Source: Pseudochelatococcus lubricantis
Lineage (GTDB): Bacteria; Pseudomonadota; Alphaproteobacteria; Rhizobiales; Beijerinckiaceae
Assembly (NCBI RefSeq): GCF_011762225.1
Contig: NZ_JAASQI010000005.1
Location: forward strand, 298,133-362,132
Direction of reading: 5' to 3'
DNA length: 64,000 nt
The position numbers and the translations under genes are program-made. Every line of letters begins with the position of its first letter. The stretch's first letter is position 1. Positions 43,922-52,203 of the stretch are shown here, piece after piece. The notes under the pieces were generated by a model. That model searched no databases. It was given only the letters and a program-made list of their open reading frames with translations, and was not told where the DNA came from.

Positions 43922-44856
43922 AAAGTAAAACCGTCTACATAGATTGTTCCGAACTGATGCTGGCGGCCTTGGCCCGGGTGAAACCCGACTACGCCGACCA
44001 TGTCCACGTCAATATCGGCGACCCGTCTGGCGACGAAGTAGTGGCGATTGCGCAGAATGCCGAAGTAATCTGGAATGGCCACACCACGATCGATGCAGCG
44101 CTGCTGGCGCGCCTGCCCGCGTTGCGGCGCATCATCTTTCTGGGCAGTGGAGCCGCAAGCTACATCGATCTCGATACAGCGGCGGCGCGCGGGATTTCCG
44201 TCGAAACCATCTCCGGATATGGAGACAGGGCCGTCGCGGAACACGCGGCCGCGCTCATGCTGTCGGCGGCGCGGCAAGTCGGCCGCATGGAGCGCGATCT
44301 GCGGCGTGGGCACTGGGAACCGCTCGAAGGCATGGAACTCGGCGGGAAGACACTCGGACTCATCGGGATCGGTGGCATCGGGCGCACGTTTGCCGATATT
44401 GGCAAGGCATTCGGCATGGAGGTTGTCGTCTGGAATCGCTCCAGCCTGACGGATGACTGGACGGCGCACCAGCGCAGCCTCGACGAGGTGCTGGCGCAAG
44501 CGGACGTTATCTCCCTGCATCTGGCGCTCACGCCTGAGACACGCGGCTTTTTCGGGACCGAACAGTTCGCGGGGATGAAAGCGGGCGCGTTGTTCATCAA
44601 CACAGCGCGCGCGGGGCTCGTCGACACGGCCGCGATGATCGATGCCCTGCAATCCGGTCGCCTTGGTCACGCGGCACTGGACGTCTTTGACATGGAACCG
44701 CTCCCGAAGGACGATCCGCTTCTGGCACTCGCAAACGCCACCCTGACCGCCCATGCCGGATTCAAGACCCGGGAGGCCACGGAGCGGCTGGCTGCAAAAG
44801 CGATGGCGCTTAGCCTGATGCCCTTCAGATCTGACGTCGTTACGGGATTTGAGTAG
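43918..44856 (+). CDS. D-isomer 2-hydroxyacid dehydrogenase
   Basis: NAD(P)-dependent oxidoreductase of 312 aa. The coenzyme fold GLIGIGGIGRTFADIGKAFG lies near 143, the catalytic Arg in INTARAGLVD near 230, the Glu in DMEPLPKDDPL near 258, and the catalytic His in LTAHAGFK near 280. The GTG start overlaps the ATPase stop (GTGA), so it belongs to the transporter operon. It may reduce or oxidise a glyoxylate-like or hydroxypyruvate-like product of the monooxygenase; that is inference. Confidence 0.9.
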   Translation: MKSKTVYIDCSELMLAALARVKPDYADHVHVNIGDPSGDEVVAIAQNAEVIWNGHTTIDAALLARLPALRRIIFLGSGAASYIDLDTAAARGISVETISGYGDRAVAEHAAALMLSAARQVGRMERDLRRGHWEPLEGMELGGKTLGLIGIGGIGRTFADIGKAFGMEVVVWNRSSLTDDWTAHQRSLDEVLAQADVISLHLALTPETRGFFGTEQFAGMKAGALFINTARAGLVDTAAMIDALQSGRLGHAALDVFDMEPLPKDDPLLALANATLTAHAGFKTREATERLAAKAMALSLMPFRSDVVTGFE

Positions 44857-45038
44857 GAAATCGGGCCAGGCTTCTCAAACAAGACAGTTTTTTCGCCCGG
44901 AAATGTTGCAGGTCTACAATTGCCGCGTCGACCTGCTGTTTCTATCCGTAGGATTGCGCGGGGAACGTCCAGAACAGGCAGATATGCCAGGCAATGGTGG
45001 GCTGCGTTCCGCGCCAATATTGGTGGGGAGAATGAGGG

Positions 45039-45584
45039 ATGTCGACTGTTATGCACACCGGAGTTGCTTCGGGCAGCAAGGAGACCTTGGCGGAAAAGCT
45101 GCGCCTGACCATGCGCTCGTCCGTGATGAGTGTGTCGCTGGTCACGACCTGCGATGAGGAAGGCGCCTTTCACGGTCTGGCGGCGACCAGCGCCAGCTCG
45201 CTTACGATGGAGCCGCCTGCCATGATGGTGGCGGTAAACCGGACCGCCTCTTGCCACCCCGTCATCGGGAAGTCCCGCAAGTTCTGCGTCAATCTGCTCG
45301 CCGCATCGCAGACATCGGTGCTGGAGAATTTTTCGCGCAGCGATCGGCGTGCCCTGCGTTTCGCGGGAGACGCCTGGCGCGTGGGCCGGCTGGGCTTGCC
45401 ATACCTCGACGGCGCAATCTCTAACGTTTTCTGCGAGGTCGATGCCGCTCACGATTACGGCACGCATACGGTCTATTTCGGCCGCATCGTGGAACTCATC
45501 ATGCCGGAGGCCGCAACCGGCAGGCAGAGATCGCCGTTGGCATGGTATCAGGGGAAATCGGCATGCCTTTCGGCGGTTGAATGA
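45039..45584 (+). CDS. Flavin reductase family protein (HpaC/RutF-like)
   Basis: NAD(P)H:flavin reductase of 181 aa. The flavin-binding core is MRSSVMSVSLVTTCDEEG, then GLAATSASSLTMEPPAMMVAVNRTASCHPVI (in two blocks), and KFCVNLLAASQ, as in HpaC/NtaB-like enzymes. It should supply reduced FMN to the monooxygenase at 37380. It lies 182 bp after the dehydrogenase, a wider gap than elsewhere in the unit, so a separate promoter is possible. The C-terminus ends PLAWYQGKSACLS, a common family ending. Confidence 0.88.
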   Translation: MSTVMHTGVASGSKETLAEKLRLTMRSSVMSVSLVTTCDEEGAFHGLAATSASSLTMEPPAMMVAVNRTASCHPVIGKSRKFCVNLLAASQTSVLENFSRSDRRALRFAGDAWRVGRLGLPYLDGAISNVFCEVDAAHDYGTHTVYFGRIVELIMPEAATGRQRSPLAWYQGKSACLSAVE

Positions 45585-45651
45585 ACGCGACAATTTAAAG
45601 CACTTTTCGCTCAGACGTAATCGTAAGATGCTCTGCGATTATTTATTGGAT

Positions 45652-45702
45652 CGAATTCTATCGATCAGACGATTACGTCTGATCAGAAAACGATCTAAAT
45701 GC
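45652..45702. repeat. Dispersed hairpin repeat, copy A
   Basis: Core GATCAGACG-ATTA-CGTCTGATC (45663-45684), a perfect 9-bp stem with a 4-nt loop, preceded by CGAATTCTATC and followed by GAAAACGATCTAAATGC. The arm CAGACGTAATCGT also occurs at 45612-45624 as the inverse of 45669-45681, so two alternative folds exist. It matches the element at 63866-63917 with a compensatory base change in the stem. Confidence 0.75.
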
Positions 45703-45734
45703 AATATCTTCTCCAGAAATAAATCACTATATTT

Positions 45735-46565
45735 TTAGCGTGTGCGTAAAAGCAACGGATCCGCGATCCATCCTTCCAGAGAATCGACAGCAGCGGGAGC
45801 GCCGAAGCCGTTGTCGCGCTGGCGCCAGGCCCACGCCGCCTGAACGGCGCAGAAAAGCGCGTCAAGGTGATCGCCGCCCGGATCGGCGCACAGGCTGTCC
45901 GGCGCGTCCACGGAGAAACCGTAGACAGCCGGCGCTTCGGCGCGCAGGGTCTCCAGCAGCGCACGCCGTGCGTTGTGCTGGTCGGCGGTCTGTTTGCTCC
46001 GCGTATCGTTCTTGTAGCTGCGGCGACCGATCAGCCGGCGCGCAAGCACGCCGGGATAGGCTTCCACGACGAGCCTTGCCGGATCGCCTTCCCGCAAGTT
46101 CGGTATCGTCACGCCAGAGGCCAGCAGGCGCGGAGCACCTTCAAAAAACATGCGGCCAACGGGGACGCCGTTGAGCTTCTGAGGGCTTATAGAGCCGGCG
46201 GCTTTGTCTGTCTCGCGCCGATGCTCCTTGTCGCCGGCAACCCGGTCGGCGCGATAGCGTTCCAGAGTCTCGCAATAGCCGTCGCGGCCGAGATCTCGTG
46301 CATGCGCGACGTAGTCAGCCCAATGGGGCGGCCAGCCGATGGTCTCGATAAAGCGGCGCGCCTGTCCGAAGGGAAAGTCGATGCCAGCGATCCAGAGGCC
46401 GGGCCGCGAGAGTGCATCCTCGAACGGCGCGAAGCTGCTCCATTCGTCGAGAGCGTGTGAGCGCAGGAGGCCTTCCTCCAGCGTGCAGCGAATACAGGTA
46501 ATGGGCTTACGCCGCGAGGGGCGGCTGGTGAAATCTATTCCGAGGATATCCATCGCACCTGTCAC
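45735..46565 (-). CDS. DUF429 family protein
   Basis: A 276-aa protein that begins MDILGIDFTSRPSRRKPI, contains WIAGIDFPFGQARRFIETIG near 57 and ends with AVYGFSVDAPDSLCADPGGDHLDALFCAVQAAW-type acidic residues, split around 220-250. The pattern of scattered Asp residues (GIDF, GIDFPFG, DHLDAL) is that of the RNase H-like/actin-like fold expected for DUF429, a predicted nuclease whose function is unknown to me. MDILG (four residues in) is an alternative start. It is convergent with the flavin reductase gene, across the hairpin repeat, and lies 58 bp after the exporter gene on the same strand. Confidence 0.8.
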   Translation of the reverse strand: MTGAMDILGIDFTSRPSRRKPITCIRCTLEEGLLRSHALDEWSSFAPFEDALSRPGLWIAGIDFPFGQARRFIETIGWPPHWADYVAHARDLGRDGYCETLERYRADRVAGDKEHRRETDKAAGSISPQKLNGVPVGRMFFEGAPRLLASGVTIPNLREGDPARLVVEAYPGVLARRLIGRRSYKNDTRSKQTADQHNARRALLETLRAEAPAVYGFSVDAPDSLCADPGGDHLDALFCAVQAAWAWRQRDNGFGAPAAVDSLEGWIADPLLLRTR

Positions 46566-46623
46566 CGCATGGCGTGCGCCGCGATTTACCTTTCCATTCC
46601 GATGTTACTCAGGCAGCGGTCGC

Positions 46624-48396
46624 TTACAAGGCGTGCAGCCTAGCTGTTTCCGCGCGTCCGGAATCGGGATGGAGCGCGGCCTGCGCGGTGTGCAGCCGCC
46701 GGTAACGGCTGTTCTCGCGGGTGAGCAGTTCGACATGGCTGCCTTGTTCGACGATCCCGCCGCTCTCTACAACGAGGATGCGGTCGGCGTTGGCAATAGT
46801 CGCCAACCGGTGGGCGATGACCAGCGTGGTGCGGCCCTGTGCAAGCTCCGCAAGCGATTGCTGGATGGCCCGTTCGGTCTCGGTGTCGAGCGCGGAGGTC
46901 GCCTCGTCGAGGATGAGGATCGGCGGGTTCTTCAGGAAGATGCGGGCGATGGCAAGGCGCTGCTTCTGCCCGCCCGAGAGTTTCACGCCGCGCTCGCCCA
47001 CAACGGTGTCGAGACCGTTCGGCATCGAAGCGATCACGCCGTCCAGCCGCGCGCGGCGCGCGGCGTCGACGATCTCCTCCTCGGTCGCCTCCAGCCGGCC
47101 GTAGGCGATGTTCTCTCGGACGGTGCCTGCGAAGAGGAAGACATCCTGCTGCACGATGCCGATGTTCGAGCGCAGGGATTTCAGCGTCATGTCGCGGATG
47201 TCGATGCCGTCGATGATGATCGCGCCAGCGGCGATCTCGTAGAAGCGCGGCAGCAGGGAGCAGATCGTCGTCTTGCCGGCACCGGACGGGCCGACGAAGG
47301 CGATGGTTTCACCCGCACGGATCGAAAGGTTCAGGTTTTCGAAAATCGGCCTTTCCGGCTGATAACCGAAACGGACGTCGCGGTACTCGATATCGCCCTT
47401 CAGGCGCGCGACCGCCTTTGCCCCCAGCCGGTCGGCGACGTCCGGCCGTGTGGCGAGGAAGGCCAGGTAGCGCTGGAAACCGGCGATGCCCTTGGGATAG
47501 GTTTCGATGACGGCGTTGATCATGTCGAGCGGCCGGAAGAACACGCCGACCAGCAGCAGGAAGCCGACGAAGCCGCCCGCCGACAGCTCGCCGCGCACCA
47601 CGAACCAGGATCCTGCCAGCATCACCGCCACCTGCACGAAGCGCATCGACAGATAGGATAGCGAGTTGGACGCCGCCATCACCTTGTAAGCTTCAAGCTT
47701 GGTGGCAAGATAGTTGCGGTTGTTCTCGGCGAACAACCGGCGCTCGTGATCCTCGTTGGCGAACGCCTGCACGACTCGGATGCCGCCGACGTTCTCCTCG
47801 ATGCGGGTGTTGAAATCGGCCACGCGGCCATAGATCGCGCGCCACGTTTCGGTCATGCGGCTGCCGTAGCGGATGGTAACGAACGCCGCCAGCGGCAGAA
47901 TCAGCGCCGTGACAAGCGCCAGCGGCACGTGCACCCAGAGCATCAGCAGGAAGGCGCCGATCAACGTCATCACGGCGATGAAGACATCCTCAGGCCCGTG
48001 ATGGGCGACCTCTCCGATTTCCTCCAGATCCTTGGTGAGCCGCGCGACCAGATGGCCGGTTTTCTGGTTGTCGAAGAAGCCGAAGGAGAGCTTCTGCAGA
48101 TGATCGAACGCTCTGCGCCGCATCTCGGTCTCGATCCTGATGCCGAGCATGTGCCCCCAGTAGATGACGATGACATGCAGGGCGGCGTTAACGAAATAGA
48201 TAATGAACAGGCCGAGCGCGGCGAGCGCGATCAGGCCGAGATTCTCTGTGGGCAGAAGCCTGTCGATGAACAACGTCACCGCGACCGGAAAGACGAGTTC
48301 CAGCAGGCCCGAGGCAACGGCGCAGGAGAAATCGAGCACGAACAGGCCGCGATGCGGGCGATAATAGGCGGCGAAACGCTTCAGCAGACTACGCAT
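46624..48396 (-). CDS. ABC-type exporter half-transporter (MsbA/multidrug type)
   Basis: A 590-aa fusion of six membrane helices (1-310) and an ATPase domain (340-575). Walker A GPSGAGKTT near 372, signature LSGGQKQR near 471, Walker B ILILDEATSALD near 495 and the switch histidine VIAHRLATI are intact. FGFFDNQKTGHLVARLTKDLEEIGE near 97 is the first coupling helix region. It has no C39 or CLD domain, so it is not the type that processes bacteriocins, and lacks an HlyD neighbour. Lipid, glycan or drug export are all open. The next gene upstream is a secreted protease. Confidence 0.9.
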   Translation of the reverse strand: MRSLLKRFAAYYRPHRGLFVLDFSCAVASGLLELVFPVAVTLFIDRLLPTENLGLIALAALGLFIIYFVNAALHVIVIYWGHMLGIRIETEMRRRAFDHLQKLSFGFFDNQKTGHLVARLTKDLEEIGEVAHHGPEDVFIAVMTLIGAFLLMLWVHVPLALVTALILPLAAFVTIRYGSRMTETWRAIYGRVADFNTRIEENVGGIRVVQAFANEDHERRLFAENNRNYLATKLEAYKVMAASNSLSYLSMRFVQVAVMLAGSWFVVRGELSAGGFVGFLLLVGVFFRPLDMINAVIETYPKGIAGFQRYLAFLATRPDVADRLGAKAVARLKGDIEYRDVRFGYQPERPIFENLNLSIRAGETIAFVGPSGAGKTTICSLLPRFYEIAAGAIIIDGIDIRDMTLKSLRSNIGIVQQDVFLFAGTVRENIAYGRLEATEEEIVDAARRARLDGVIASMPNGLDTVVGERGVKLSGGQKQRLAIARIFLKNPPILILDEATSALDTETERAIQQSLAELAQGRTTLVIAHRLATIANADRILVVESGGIVEQGSHVELLTRENSRYRRLHTAQAALHPDSGRAETARLHAL

Positions 48397-48593
48397 CGAT
48401 GGCTCCTTTTCCCTGCTGGCGGCGGCCCCTCGCCCGCCCGCGCTCTTCTATACAGCAGCGGGGCGACGATGGCAGCGCCCGCACGGGCGGATACGAGGCC
48501 CGCCGGAAGCTGGCAGCCGGAGACGGGCGAACGGGAGAAGATCGCTCCGGCGCGTTGGAAATCGGGCGCCGGTTGGCGGAAGCGCAGGCGAAT

Positions 48594-49979
48594 TTATCCC
48601 AGCCAGATGCCGTGCTCGACGGCGGGCGCGACGCCGACAACGTTTTCGTCGCTCTCCGAAAATCCGATCAGGACATCGGTCCGCGAACGCTGGCCGGAAT
48701 CGAGTTGCTCGTTCCAGAAGGCGATGCCGCCCGTGTCTCCGTCGCGGCCGAGGATGTTGCGGTACAGGCTGTCCACGAACCCGGCGTTGGAAACGTCTTT
48801 TCCATAGAGCAACGCGAATTCCCGGGAATCGATGAACCGGTCGGCCACGTATTGCAGCCCGTTACCGGCATCGAGCACGTCTACCCAGTAATTGAGGCCG
48901 ACGGTGTCGGGCGTGCGGTCGAAAGCCGCCTGATAGAGCCGGTAGGCCTGCCCCGCGCTCCCGCGCACATCGAGCGCAAGCGTGCCGTCGGAAAACGCGA
49001 TGCGCTCGAACGACTCAAGCACCTGCCCCGGCCAGTCGGCGGATGCCTGCCGGTCGGCGGGCACGATCACGAACGAATCAATGTTGCCGGAAAGGGTCAC
49101 CGCCGCGTGGGCGAGGCCGGTGACGAACACATCGAAACCTGCGCCGCCGGAGGCGCTGACAGGTTGATCATAGGCAATGACGCGGTCGTTGCCTGCCCCG
49201 GCCCAGACCCCGTCCCTGCCGCCGCCGGTATCGATCACATCGTTCGCGCTGGTGCCACGGATGAATTCGCTCCCCACCGAGCCCCATTGATAGAGGGTTT
49301 CGGAGCCCGCGTCCCAGGACCAGTGAAGCCGTTCCTTCGCGCTTTCGTCGCCGTAAAGCACGCGCACGGCATCGATGTCGAGATGGGCGATCCCTCCGTC
49401 TCCCGCCTGGTTGTAGGACATGACGGTATGCTCGCCGTTGTCCAGATCGCGGTGGAGACGGATATCACCGTCGAAGGGATGCTTCAGGCCGAGAATGTGG
49501 CCGATCTCGTGGGTGACCACCGTCCTGAACTGAAGCTCCCCGGCAACATCGAGACGCACGTCGCGGTCGATCATGACGTCGCCGCTGAAACCATCGCGCC
49601 CGTCCCCGTAGGAGGAGGCGACGTAGCCGCCTTCGTTTCTGGAGCCTGCCGCGGACGGGTATCCGCTCAATCCCGACACGTTCCGCCCATAAATGAGATC
49701 GAGATTATACGCGCCGAACGTCAGGTCGCCCTCGTTCTGATATGTCTCGATGAAGATCACGCCCGAGACGCCTGACCATTCCTGAAGCCCCGCGCGAACG
49801 ATGTTTTTTTCGGCCTCGGTCAGGGGGGAAAACGAGGCGACGGCATTGGGCCTGTCGTTACGCACGCCCGGCGCGGCCGACGTCGAGAAGGAATATGTCA
49901 GGATGATCGGCTGGCCCTTGTCGGGCAACCAGGAAGTTCCGCTCAGGAGCGCGGTGTAGTCCGAAACAATGGTTGCCAT
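48594..49979 (-). CDS. Serralysin-like M10 metalloprotease with RTX remnant and DUF4214 C-terminus
   Basis: A 461-aa secreted zinc protease without signal peptide. The metzincin site HEIGHILGLKHP lies near 155-166, and the Met-turn VMSYN near 184. A short beta-roll with few calcium repeats (GGGRDGVWAGAGNDRV) follows near 250-270. The last 130 residues match the DUF4214 type (AYRLYQAAFDRTPDTVGLNYWVD, then SLYRNILGRDGDTGGIAFWNEQLDSG). Short first domain plus DUF4214 is common in alphaproteobacterial type I secreted proteins. It starts 131 bp from the divergent methyltransferase. Confidence 0.88.
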   Translation of the reverse strand: MATIVSDYTALLSGTSWLPDKGQPIILTYSFSTSAAPGVRNDRPNAVASFSPLTEAEKNIVRAGLQEWSGVSGVIFIETYQNEGDLTFGAYNLDLIYGRNVSGLSGYPSAAGSRNEGGYVASSYGDGRDGFSGDVMIDRDVRLDVAGELQFRTVVTHEIGHILGLKHPFDGDIRLHRDLDNGEHTVMSYNQAGDGGIAHLDIDAVRVLYGDESAKERLHWSWDAGSETLYQWGSVGSEFIRGTSANDVIDTGGGRDGVWAGAGNDRVIAYDQPVSASGGAGFDVFVTGLAHAAVTLSGNIDSFVIVPADRQASADWPGQVLESFERIAFSDGTLALDVRGSAGQAYRLYQAAFDRTPDTVGLNYWVDVLDAGNGLQYVADRFIDSREFALLYGKDVSNAGFVDSLYRNILGRDGDTGGIAFWNEQLDSGQRSRTDVLIGFSESDENVVGVAPAVEHGIWLG

Positions 49980-50110
49980 GCCATCCTCTCCCCCAGACAG
50001 TCCGGCGTAGCTTTCGCTGACCGTACAGATGGCGTCAACCGTGTTTTTCGATCGTGCGGGCAGCTCTTTCTGTGGGGACAGATCGTCAGGACATCACTTG
50101 ACGTCGAGGC

Positions 50111-50800
50111 ATGAAAAGGCGACCTATAGTTGCGCTGAACAGCATGCTGGAGGTTTCCATCAGTTTCGCAACACCACCTGCCGATGAGACCCGTTTTCCA
50201 GCGGCGCCACAGTCGGAACAGAAAACGGTATTGCATGTCGGTTGCGGCAGAGCCTCTCCCCACAAGCTGCATTCGTTTTTCCGAGGCGGGCAATGGCGGG
50301 AAGTCCGCGTCGATATAGACAGGCAGGTCCTCCCCGACATCGTGGCGGACATCAGCGACCTGTCGGCTTTTCGCGACGGGTGCGTCGACGCCATATGGAG
50401 TTCCCATAGCCTGGAGCATATTCACGATCATCAGGTGCCGGTGGCGCTGCGTGAATTCAGGCGCATCCTGAAAGACGACGGCCTGATACTCGTGACCATG
50501 CCCGACCTCGAATCCGTCGCGCAACTGATCGTGGACGGAAAGGCGGAGGACGTGGCTTATCAATCGCCGGCCGGTCCCATCACGGCTCTCGACATGGTCT
50601 TCGGCCACCGGCGATCCATCGAAAACGGCAATCCGTTCATGGCCCACAAGACGGGTTTCACGCAACACAGGCTGAGGCGCCTGCTGACGGAGGCCGGCTT
50701 CGCACGCAGCATGATCCTGCGCGGGCGCAGTCTCGACTTGTGGGCCGTCGGCCTTATGCCTGGCGCGTCGCGTCTGCTGCTGACCGCGCCTTTCCGCTGA
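50111..50800 (+). CDS. Class I SAM-dependent methyltransferase
   Basis: A 229-aa enzyme of the Methyltransf_11 type. Motif I is LHVGCGRASPHKL near 41, an acidic residue for ribose follows in VRVDIDRQ, motif II is IWSSHSLEHIHDH near 98, and motif III is LKDDGLILVTMPDLE near 122. The VHKLH-like VGCG with HSLEH is typical of methyltransferases in polysaccharide loci. It is the first gene of the surface-glycan set. The target sugar is unknown. Confidence 0.88.
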   Translation: MKRRPIVALNSMLEVSISFATPPADETRFPAAPQSEQKTVLHVGCGRASPHKLHSFFRGGQWREVRVDIDRQVLPDIVADISDLSAFRDGCVDAIWSSHSLEHIHDHQVPVALREFRRILKDDGLILVTMPDLESVAQLIVDGKAEDVAYQSPAGPITALDMVFGHRRSIENGNPFMAHKTGFTQHRLRRLLTEAGFARSMILRGRSLDLWAVGLMPGASRLLLTAPFR

Positions 50801-50837
50801 ACGGACGCGCCATCCCTTCGACAACCGGATTCATGAC

Positions 50838-52049
50838 TTGAAAATTCTGTTCGTGCATCAGAACTTCCCCGGCCAGTTCGCCGGACTCGTCGACCATCTC
50901 ATCGCGAGCGGTGACCATGAGGTAGCGGCGATCGGAGCGCGGCAGTTTCAGGATCCCCGGATTCTGTATCGCAACTATGCCGCCCCCCCGGCAGGAAGTG
51001 CGCAGAATCCGCTGCAGGACGAGGCGGCGGTGCGAATCAGCCGGGCGGAGGCCGTCGCCGCGCAGGCGCGCATTCTGCGCCTGAACGGCTTTGCGCCCGA
51101 TGTGATTCTGGCGCATACAGGCTGGAGCGAGTCGCTTTTTCTGCGGGACATTTTTCCTGAAGCGAAGCTCGTATGCTATTGCGAATACCACTACATGCGG
51201 CGCGGCGGAGACGTCGGATTCGATCCGGAGTTTCCGGTTGAATCCCTCGATACCCTGCACCGGTTGCGCATCCGCAACGCTTTCGAACTCTCAGCGATTG
51301 ACGACGCGGACGCCTGCATCAGCCCCACACCATGGCAGCGCTCGACGTATCCTTCATCCGTACGCCCGAGGATCGAAGTGATTCACGAAGGAATCGATGC
51401 CGATACCCTTGCTGCCGTCGGCGGCGGGAACGGGCACGACTACGCATGGCCCGCCGGTATCGGCACAGATACGCCCGTCGTCACCTACGTGGCACGCTAT
51501 CTGGAGCCGCAGCGCGGCTTCCACACCTTCATGCGCGCCCTGCCCTCGCTTCAGGCGGCGGTGCCGGACGTCCACACCGTCATCGTCGGCGCCGATCAGG
51601 GCGGCTACGGCCCGCCGCCGGCGGAGCGGGAGACCTGGAAGGAAACGATGCTGACGGAACTGGGCGAGCGGGTCGATCTCACGCGCGTCCACTTTGCCGG
51701 GCGTGTGTCCTACCGGGACTATGCAACCATTCTGAAACGCAGCGACGTTCACGCCTATCTCACCTACCCTTTCGTGCTCTCGTGGTCGGCGCTGGAGGCA
51801 ATGGCGATGGGCAAGGCCATCGTCGCATCCGACACGCCGCCGGTAAGGGATTTCATGACGGACGGGGAGAACGCCCGCCTCGCGGATTTCTTCGATTCGC
51901 GGGCTCTGGCCGACACCGTGGCAACGCTGCTCAACACCCGCGACGAAAGAAACAGGCTGGGAGCGGCAGCAAGACAGTTCATCCTCAGCAACGATCTGAC
52001 CCGGCAAGCCGCCTGTAAAAAAGTGCTTGACTTCATTCGCTCATTGTAG
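50838..52049 (+). CDS. Glycosyltransferase family 4
   Basis: Retaining GT-B enzyme of 403 aa. It starts MKILFVHQNFPGQFAGLVDHLI with a TTG codon and contains PVVTYVARYLEPQRGFHTFMRAL near 217, IVGADQGGYG near 250 and the C-terminal nucleotide-sugar motif HAYLTYPFVLSWSALEAMAMGKAIVAS near 312-338 (in two blocks), where the expected E-x7-E spacing is E-A-M-A-M-G. It follows the methyltransferase by 37 bp. The family is used in O-antigen, exopolysaccharide and protein glycan assembly. Confidence 0.9.
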   Translation: MKILFVHQNFPGQFAGLVDHLIASGDHEVAAIGARQFQDPRILYRNYAAPPAGSAQNPLQDEAAVRISRAEAVAAQARILRLNGFAPDVILAHTGWSESLFLRDIFPEAKLVCYCEYHYMRRGGDVGFDPEFPVESLDTLHRLRIRNAFELSAIDDADACISPTPWQRSTYPSSVRPRIEVIHEGIDADTLAAVGGGNGHDYAWPAGIGTDTPVVTYVARYLEPQRGFHTFMRALPSLQAAVPDVHTVIVGADQGGYGPPPAERETWKETMLTELGERVDLTRVHFAGRVSYRDYATILKRSDVHAYLTYPFVLSWSALEAMAMGKAIVASDTPPVRDFMTDGENARLADFFDSRALADTVATLLNTRDERNRLGAAARQFILSNDLTRQAACKKVLDFIRSL

Positions 52050-52203
52050 CCTATTGAAGTATAGGTTCTTACATTGATCAGTATTTTCTGCAGTATAGAG
52101 CGGAAAAGGCGTTTGCTATAAGAATCGGTGAGTTCATAGCCAGATGCGTCACGCGCGTAAAAGCTACGGATATGCGCACGTTCCTGAACGTTCCCGTTAG
52201 GCT

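Noticed and set aside
46624..48396. The ABC exporter as the type I secretion ATPase for the RTX and M10 proteins
   Set aside because: It lacks the N-terminal C39-like domain and any HlyD-type adaptor or TolC neighbour; its sequence is MsbA/multidrug-like.
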